Positions 1 through 4,310 of a stretch of DNA of 8,045 nucleotides are shown here, one piece after another. Where the stretch lies: NCBI GenBank assembly GCA_964430305.1, contig CAYSEX010000079.1, forward strand, positions 1 to 8,045, given 5' to 3'. The position numbers were made by a program, and so were the translations under genes. The notes below the pieces were generated by a model, which saw only the letters and a program-made list of their open reading frames with translations, searched no databases and had not been told where the DNA came from. Positions within the stretch are counted from its first letter, which is position 1. Each line of letters opens with the position of its first letter. The DNA is from CAIZGX01 sp964430305 (GTDB lineage Bacteria; Bacteroidota; Bacteroidia; Flavobacteriales_D; Sanyastnellaceae).

Positions 1-1
1 C

Positions 2-634
2 ATGAGGGTATTGGAATTAATGAATTGGAGGTATGCTACCAAAGCTATGAATGGAAGCAAGGTGGAAGAGGAGAAAATAAATCGCATTTTGGAAAGCATT
101 CGATTAAGTCCCTCGTCAATTGGTCTTCAGCCGTATGAATTGATTGTGGTTACGAATTCCGAATTGAAAAAAGAGCTCCGAACGGCAGGAAATAACCAAT
201 CTCAGATTGAGCATTGTTCGCACCTTGTGGTTTTTGCAGTTTGGGATCAGTACACACCTGAACGCATTCACGCTTGGTTTGATTTAGTGAACGAAGTTCG
301 TGGTGTTAAGAGTGAAGGTTGGGAACGCATGAGAGCCGGTATAGTATCTACTTGGCCCAACCGACCTCAAGAGCAAAACTTCAATCATGCTTGCATGCAG
401 GCTTATATTGCTTTGGGAGTAGGGTTATTAGCTGCTGCTGATGAGGGTGTTGATGCTACACCAATGGAAGGTTTTAATCCTGCTGAAGTGGACCGTATTC
501 TAGGTTTGAATGAAAAAGGCTTGCGTTCTGTTCTGCTCATGCCGCTCGGTTATAGAGATGAGGAAAAGGATTACTTGGCTCAGGCTAAGAAAGTGCGAAA
601 GGCCATGGAAAAATTCACAACTTATATTGATTAA
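2..634 (+). CDS. NfsB-like nitroreductase / NAD(P)H-dependent FMN oxidoreductase
   Basis: This 210-residue protein belongs to the nitroreductase family: homodimeric cytoplasmic flavoproteins that use NAD(P)H and bound FMN to reduce nitroaromatics, quinones or related compounds. The natural substrate here cannot be told. Visible motifs are R10-Y-A-T-K14, matching the FMN-contacting R10/K14 region of E. coli NfsB at the same residue numbers; S36-P-S-S with Q43-P44; P154-M-E-G-F158, close to the PIEGF flavin-site motif of NfsB; and a C-terminal PLGYRDEEKDY stretch. The length is close to NfsB (about 217 residues). The ATG at base 2 is accepted because the N-terminus aligns with NfsB without missing residues, although only one base of upstream sequence is visible and its promoter lies outside the window. 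The gene stands alone on the plus strand, and a hairpin terminator begins a few bases after its TAA. The family is secure; the exact enzyme is not. Confidence 0.92.
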   Translation: MRVLELMNWRYATKAMNGSKVEEEKINRILESIRLSPSSIGLQPYELIVVTNSELKKELRTAGNNQSQIEHCSHLVVFAVWDQYTPERIHAWFDLVNEVRGVKSEGWERMRAGIVSTWPNRPQEQNFNHACMQAYIALGVGLLAAADEGVDATPMEGFNPAEVDRILGLNEKGLRSVLLMPLGYRDEEKDYLAQAKKVRKAMEKFTTYID

Positions 635-636
635 AC

Positions 637-668
637 AAAAAATCCTCAACTTGCGTTGAGGACTTTTT
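637..668. terminator. Bidirectional intrinsic terminator
   Basis: A perfect 8-bp stem (643-650 pairing with 655-662, TCCTCAAC/GTTGAGGA) encloses a 4-base loop. It is followed on the plus strand by five T (664-668) and preceded by six A (637-642), which form a T-tract on the minus strand. It starts 3 bases after the nitroreductase stop codon and lies 11 bases beyond the 3' end of the minus-strand tRNA-Arg, so it probably ends transcription from both sides. Confidence 0.88.
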
Positions 669-678
669 CGTCTCTTCG

Positions 679-752
679 TGATCCCGAAGGGATTCGAACC
701 CCTGACCGTCTGCTTAGAAGGCAGATGCTCTATCCAGCTGAGCTACGAGATC
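679..752 (-). tRNA. tRNA-Arg (anticodon TCT)
   Basis: Read on the minus strand, a 74-nt cloverleaf folds completely. The acceptor stem is GATCTCG/CGGGATC (one T-G wobble) with discriminator A. The D-arm begins GCTCAGCTGGATAGAGC. The anticodon stem TCTGC/GCAGA holds loop CTTCTAA with anticodon TCT at positions 34-36, reading AGA arginine codons. The T-arm is GGGG-TTCGAAT-CCC type. The CCA tail is not encoded, since the next bases are CGA, so it would be added after transcription. It is the second gene of a two-tRNA unit behind tRNA-Pro. I found no convincing promoter of its own in the 45-base spacer. Confidence 0.97.
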
Positions 753-762
753 ATTCATCTAT

Positions 763-791
763 AAAAAAAGAAAGACAACCGAGTTGTCTTT
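763..791 (-). terminator. Hairpin with T-tract between the two tRNA genes
   Basis: A perfect 9-bp stem (771-779 with 783-791, AAAGACAAC/GTTGTCTTT) has a 3-base loop. On the minus strand it is followed shortly by seven T (from A at 763-769), which is the form of an intrinsic terminator. It lies just after the 3' end of tRNA-Pro and before tRNA-Arg. Because tRNA-Arg shows no promoter of its own, the hairpin may be only a partial terminator or a processing element. The plus-strand side has a weaker, interrupted T-run. Confidence 0.7.
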
Positions 792-797
792 TCTTTG

Positions 798-871
798 TCG
801 GGGTGGCAGGATTCGAACCTACGACCTCCTGCTCCCAAAGCAGGCGCGATACCGGGCTACGCTACACCCCG
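798..871 (-). tRNA. tRNA-Pro (anticodon TGG)
   Basis: The minus strand gives a 74-nt cloverleaf. A perfect 7-bp acceptor stem CGGGGTG/CACCCCG carries discriminator A, and the T-arm GTAGG-TTCGAAT-CCTGC has one wobble pair. The D-stem is GCGT/GCGC. The anticodon stem CCTGC/GCAGG holds loop TTTGGGA with anticodon TGG, reading CCA and probably other proline codons. The CCA end is not encoded. It is the promoter-proximal tRNA, with a strong Bacteroidota-type promoter about 28 bases upstream, and the stop codon of the stress-protein pair lies 79 bases upstream on the same strand. Confidence 0.97.
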
Positions 872-898
872 AGATTCCCTTAACGGAAATTCGAGCGG

Positions 899-929
899 CA
901 AATATACGTTTTAATTTCGGTTTGACAAA
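899..929 (-). promoter_or_regulatory. Bacteroidota-type promoter for the tRNA-Pro/tRNA-Arg unit
   Basis: On the minus strand the -33 element TTTG (926-929) is separated by exactly 19 bases, counted after TTG, from the -7 element TATATTTG (899-906). This matches the known Bacteroidota housekeeping consensus TTG-N19-TAnnTTTG at every fixed position. It lies 22 bases after the stop codon of the upstream stress-protein gene and about 28 bases before the mature tRNA-Pro 5' end. This element is the clearest phylum marker in the window. Confidence 0.85.
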
Positions 930-950
930 CTTTTATTATACGCTCACAAA

Positions 951-1778
951 TTACTGCGCAAAAATGGTTCTTGAATCTAAATTGGCGTGAACCGGATTGA
1001 TGACCATTACAGGTATTCCAGCTTCATTGGTGATCATCTTCTGCTCAGCATCAGCACCAAAAGCATGAATCAATTGCTCGCTGGCAAAATTCAAAATGCA
1101 GATTAAATCTATCTCAGCGTATTGTCCATACTTCACAATCTCCTTCACGAAACTTCCGTGATCTCCATCCATTACTTTTCCCTTCTGAGCTATACCTCGG
1201 CTTTCAAAATATCCTTCAGCATAGGATAAGTTGCGCATTACTTGATTGTGCAAGTACTCATCGGTCTCTTTCGGAACCACAATGTGTACTTCGGCTTTAT
1301 ACTTTTCAGCTATATCACCTGCAATTTTAATTTTTTGCTTGGTCTCTTTATGTAAGTCGAGAGGAACAAGTATTCGTTTAATATCTGCCGTTTGCTTTGT
1401 GGTTTCTTGAACAACAATAAAAGGCGCTTTCGATTCAGTTATTACACGCAATGCATTACTTCCTGTAATAAACTGAAATCCTTTCAAACCATGCGTTCCC
1501 ATTACTACCAATTGGGCATTCACACGCTCAGTTTCCGCTGGGATAGCATCGAAAATGTTTCCTTCTACAACCAAGGATTTGGCAGTCTTGCCTGTTTTAT
1601 TGGTGTGAGAGATTATTTGAGCTGACATTTTTGAAAGGGCTCCTTCTTTTTCACTTTCACTTTTTACTACATGAAGTAAATGCACTTCTGCATCTAAAAC
1701 ACGAGACATGTTTAAAGCGTAATTCACTGCAACATCTGAGGTGCTTGTGAAATCTGTTGGTACTATAATGTTTGCCAT
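951..1778 (-). CDS. Tandem-domain universal stress protein (UspA family), second gene of pair
   Basis: This 275-residue protein contains two universal stress protein (UspA) domains. Domain 1 (about residues 1-125) starts MANIIVPTD with the conserved Asp9 and carries the nucleotide-loop signature G94-T-H-G97, eight residues, then G106-S107. Domain 2 (about 132-262) starts KRILVPLD but lacks any G-x2-G...GS loop, so probably only the first half binds ATP. Such proteins are soluble and linked to survival under starvation or other stress; the specific role is unknown. The start is placed at the ATG at 1776-1778, which begins exactly at the domain and lies 10 bases after the upstream gene's stop. 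A longer version from GTG at 1826 would add 16 residues unlike the family and overlap the upstream gene. It forms an operon with the preceding paralogue. No terminator is visible after the stop, so readthrough into the tRNAs is possible. Confidence 0.93.
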   Translation of the reverse strand: MANIIVPTDFTSTSDVAVNYALNMSRVLDAEVHLLHVVKSESEKEGALSKMSAQIISHTNKTGKTAKSLVVEGNIFDAIPAETERVNAQLVVMGTHGLKGFQFITGSNALRVITESKAPFIVVQETTKQTADIKRILVPLDLHKETKQKIKIAGDIAEKYKAEVHIVVPKETDEYLHNQVMRNLSYAEGYFESRGIAQKGKVMDGDHGSFVKEIVKYGQYAEIDLICILNFASEQLIHAFGADAEQKMITNEAGIPVMVINPVHANLDSRTIFAQ

Positions 1779-1788
1779 AATCTTTTTT

Positions 1789-2610
1789 TTAATGCCACAT
1801 GGGTATGAAATATTGGGCGTTTTCACTTTGTTGAGGAGTCACAAGCAAAACAGGTATTTGTGCTTCGTTGTAAATTAAATCTTCTTCTTCGGTTCTTGGA
1901 AACAGCGTGTACAAGTATTCAAAAGAGAAATTAACTGCGCAAATAATATCAGCGTCAACCGCTGCTGCATAGGTTGACACGTGTTTGGCGAAGGAGACAA
2001 TATGGGTTTCGAAGTGAATTTGCAATGAAATTCCAGATGCTTCAAATGCACTTCGTACAGCTTCAAAAGTTTGAATTTCGTGTGAATCGTTTTCTTTGCG
2101 AACAACCAAATGAACTTCAGATGTAAAGTGTTTCGCAAGGCTTGTAAAAACATTCAATTCTTCAAGTAGTGCAGGTCTATCCGAAACGGGAATGACCATT
2201 TTTTTATAGCCGTGTTCACGAACAGCACGTTTTTGAACTACAATAAAGGGTAGGTGCCCTTCACTGACTACCTTCAGCGCCAAACTACCCGTGATACGTT
2301 GCATGCCGCGCATACCGTGAGTAGGCATAACTACAAGTTCGCAATTTTCTCTCGTGGCAACTTGTGTAATTAATTCAATAAAATCACCAACTTCAATCAA
2401 GGTCTTCACCACGCCCAAATACCCTTGCTGCAGCTGTTCGGCCCATGCTTGCAATTCTATTTTTGCTTCAGCACTATGTTTTTCATGTGTTACTACATGC
2501 AATAAAATGAGCTCTGCATTTTCTTCTTTTCCAATGAAAGCTCCATGATTCAAGGCGTTGAAGCTATCCTCTTTTAAGTCACAAGGTATGAGTATTCGAT
2601 TTATTTTCAT
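1789..2610 (-). CDS. Tandem-domain universal stress protein (UspA family), first gene of pair
   Basis: This 273-residue double UspA protein is a paralogue of the gene directly downstream. Domain 1 (about residues 1-127) begins MKINRILIPCD with Asp11. Its loop reads P96-T-H-G99, eight residues, then G108-S109, so the first glycine of the usual G-x2-G motif is proline. Domain 2 (about 135-258) begins KKMVIPVSD and has lost the glycine loop, like its neighbour. The final residues, rich in polar and aromatic side chains, match no motif I know. The ATG at 2608-2610 is the natural start, preceded by an A-rich leader without a Shine-Dalgarno sequence, as is normal in Bacteroidota. It is the first gene of a two-gene minus-strand operon with a 10-base gap, transcribed divergently from the HD phosphohydrolase. 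Family assignment is firm; ligand binding is uncertain. Confidence 0.92.
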   Translation of the reverse strand: MKINRILIPCDLKEDSFNALNHGAFIGKEENAELILLHVVTHEKHSAEAKIELQAWAEQLQQGYLGVVKTLIEVGDFIELITQVATRENCELVVMPTHGMRGMQRITGSLALKVVSEGHLPFIVVQKRAVREHGYKKMVIPVSDRPALLEELNVFTSLAKHFTSEVHLVVRKENDSHEIQTFEAVRSAFEASGISLQIHFETHIVSFAKHVSTYAAAVDADIICAVNFSFEYLYTLFPRTEEEDLIYNEAQIPVLLVTPQQSENAQYFIPMWH

Positions 2611-2627
2611 TTCAATTTTATGGAGCC

Positions 2628-2635
2628 TAAAGGTA
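2628..2635 (-). promoter_or_regulatory. Possible -7 element for the stress-protein operon
   Basis: The minus strand reads TACCTTTA here, seven of eight against the TAnnTTTG -7 consensus, 17 bases before the ATG of the first stress-protein gene. I see no matching TTG at 19-20 bases upstream, so this is only a candidate. Confidence 0.3.
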
Positions 2636-2675
2636 AGAAAGTTTTGTAAAGCGTGGTTCAGTCTTAAACTTGATT

Positions 2676-2683
2676 TAACTTTG
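2676..2683 (+). promoter_or_regulatory. Possible -7 element for the HD phosphohydrolase gene
   Basis: TAACTTTG matches the Bacteroidota -7 consensus TAnnTTTG at all fixed positions and lies 14 bases before the first ATG of the HD gene. The expected -33 element is poor: TGG, not TTG, sits at 19-base spacing. If used, the transcript would have a very short leader of roughly 8-16 bases, depending on which of the two nearby ATG codons is the start. Confidence 0.45.
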
Positions 2684-2697
2684 TCTTATCTAAGTGG

Positions 2698-3297
2698 ATG
2701 ATTATGAATTTTGAAGCGTTTTATGCAAGTGTTTACGACCAGGTAATGACCGATTTGAAAACCAAATTGTCTGAAAATTATTTGTATCATGACGCACGTC
2801 ATACGCTTGATGTAATCATTGAATCTTCAGCAATTGCTGAGAGGGAAGGAGTTGAAGGTGAAGATTTACACGCATTGAAAACGGCAGCTCTTTTTCATGA
2901 TTCTGGTTTTTTATTTCAGAGGAAAAATCATGAGGAAGCTGGTGTTATGTATTTTAAAAAGTGGGCTGAACCGCATTTGAATTCGAATCAGATTGAAACC
3001 ATTTCTGGATTAATCATGGCAACGAAAATGCCACAGAGTCCGCAGGGTCTTTTACAACAGATTATTTGCGATGCTGATTTGGATTATTTAGGAAGAGATG
3101 ATTTTGAGACCATCGCTGAATGCCTGTATTTAGAGATGAAGGCATGCAATGAAATTGATAATCACCATACTTGGAACGAAATTCAAGTTAAGTTTTTATC
3201 GGCTCATCAGTACCACACCACAAGTTCAAAAGCGCTTAGAGGTCCCAAAGTTTTGGACCATTTAAATGTTGTAAGAAGAAAGGCAGCGTCGCTCTAA
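2698..3297 (+). CDS. HD-domain metal-dependent phosphohydrolase
   Basis: This soluble 199-residue protein is one HD domain. Candidate metal ligands are H35 (in YHDARHTLDV), the H67-D68 pair (in ALFHDSGF), and an aspartate of D125-A-D127-L-D129; H78 in NHEEA may also take part. HD proteins hydrolyse phosphate esters of nucleotides, including cyclic mononucleotides, dNTPs and ppGpp. No extra domain here fixes the substrate, and the motifs are not those of RelA/SpoT or HD-GYP. ATG codons at 2698 and 2704 are both possible, giving MIMNF or MNF at the N-terminus. The gene stands alone on its strand, divergent from the stress-protein pair. Its TAA overlaps the TAG of the convergent receiver-cyclase gene (4-bp overlap of coding ends). 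That neighbour makes cyclic-nucleotide breakdown an attractive guess, but context is the only support. Confidence 0.88.
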   Translation: MIMNFEAFYASVYDQVMTDLKTKLSENYLYHDARHTLDVIIESSAIAEREGVEGEDLHALKTAALFHDSGFLFQRKNHEEAGVMYFKKWAEPHLNSNQIETISGLIMATKMPQSPQGLLQQIICDADLDYLGRDDFETIAECLYLEMKACNEIDNHHTWNEIQVKFLSAHQYHTTSSKALRGPKVLDHLNVVRRKAASL

Positions 3298-4307
3298 ATT
3301 TTAGCTACCAAATACAAGGGCATTTCACCCTTTCCCTTCAAATTAACATTGCCAAGAGTTTCAAATTGGTAGGCATTTCCCAAAAGACTTTTCGTGCTTT
3401 CAGTTATGGTCACTCGCATAGCAGTGCCCGCACTTTCTACACGTGCTGCAATATTCACACTGTCGCCCAATATATCATATATGAACCTTGATTTACCAAT
3501 GATTCCAGCGATTACATTACCGGAATGAACACCAACTCTACACAACCATTGCTGTGATGACTGCTTATTTCTCTCATTCAAATAAGAAATAAATTCAAGA
3601 GCAGTGTTGACCATATTCTTTGCATGATCTTCATCTTTCTTCCCTAATCCTGTGGTGGCCATGTAAGCATCCCCAATGGTTTTAATGCGCATGGCATGAT
3701 TGCGTTCTGCAATTTCATCGAATGCAGTAAAAATTTCAGTTAATTCTTCAATCAGAAAGTCGGGGGAAAGTTGAGAAGTAATCGAGGTGAAACCGACAAA
3801 GTCTGAAAATAAAATGCTTACATTCTCATGTGTCTCTGGTGTGTGCTTGCCTTTGGACATGAGGTCGTGAATGACATTTTCCGGGAGAAGTATTTTGAGT
3901 AATGATTCAGATTTTTTTCTTTCAGATTGAAGCGATAGATGGGTGTGAATTCTTGCTTTTACAATATCTGGATTGAATGGTTTGGTTATAAAGTCTGCTC
4001 CTCCAACTTGAAAGCCTTTGGTTTCATCAGCAACTTCGTTCAGTGCTGTTAGGAATATTACCGGAATGTTCTGTGTGACAGTACTTTCTTTCAGTAATTT
4101 ACAAACTTCGAACCCATCCAAGCCAGGCATCATAATGTCTAACAGTATGAGATCGGGTTGCGGAGCTTGCATTGCAATTTCAATGGCCTTCTCTCCATTT
4201 TTTGCAATTTTTATTTTGTAATTTTCCTTGAGTAGATTCGACAGTATTTGTAAATTCTCAACGGAATCATCAACTATAAGTAGGGTAGAGGTAGGGGGTG
4301 TTTCCAA
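3294..4307 (-). CDS. Response regulator fused to class III adenylate cyclase
   Basis: A 337-residue cytoplasmic protein. Residues 8-125 are a REC receiver with acidic pair D13-D14, phosphoacceptor D57 (LLDIMMPG), T87 and K109. A short helical linker with the cyclase-transducer-like sequence SLLKILLPENV (135-145) leads to a class III cyclase domain (about 160-337). That domain has metal aspartates D169 (LFSDFVGFT) and D213 (TIGDAYMA), base-selecting K209 and D278 (IYDILGD), and transition-state N285 and R289. The Lys/Asp pair is the one known from adenylate cyclases, so ATP to cAMP is predicted rather than cGMP. No ATG precedes the receiver. The start is TTG at 4305-4307, three bases after the kinase stop and in the same frame, so translation probably depends on coupling to the kinase. 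It is very likely the phosphorylation target of that kinase. The 3' end overlaps the convergent HD gene by 4 bp, leaving no room for a terminator between them. Confidence 0.92.
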   Translation of the reverse strand: METPPTSTLLIVDDSVENLQILSNLLKENYKIKIAKNGEKAIEIAMQAPQPDLILLDIMMPGLDGFEVCKLLKESTVTQNIPVIFLTALNEVADETKGFQVGGADFITKPFNPDIVKARIHTHLSLQSERKKSESLLKILLPENVIHDLMSKGKHTPETHENVSILFSDFVGFTSITSQLSPDFLIEELTEIFTAFDEIAERNHAMRIKTIGDAYMATTGLGKKDEDHAKNMVNTALEFISYLNERNKQSSQQWLCRVGVHSGNVIAGIIGKSRFIYDILGDSVNIAARVESAGTAMRVTITESTKSLLGNAYQFETLGNVNLKGKGEMPLYLVAKI

Positions 4308-4310
4308 AAT

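Noticed and set aside
656..990. Plus-strand open frames 656-883 and 784-990, with peptides such as DPEGIRTPD and VAGFEPTTS
   Set aside because: They lie antisense to the two tRNA genes. The peptide strings are the familiar false translations of the conserved tRNA T-arm and anticodon regions, and there is no coding evidence beyond that.
1779..1826. GTG at 1826 as the start of the second stress protein (16 extra residues)
   Set aside because: The extension would overlap the upstream gene by 38 bases and has no family similarity. The ATG at 1776-1778 begins exactly at the domain.
1875..2153. A 92-codon minus-strand open frame inside the first stress protein
   Set aside because: It overlaps the second UspA domain in another frame on the same strand, and its sequence resembles no known protein.
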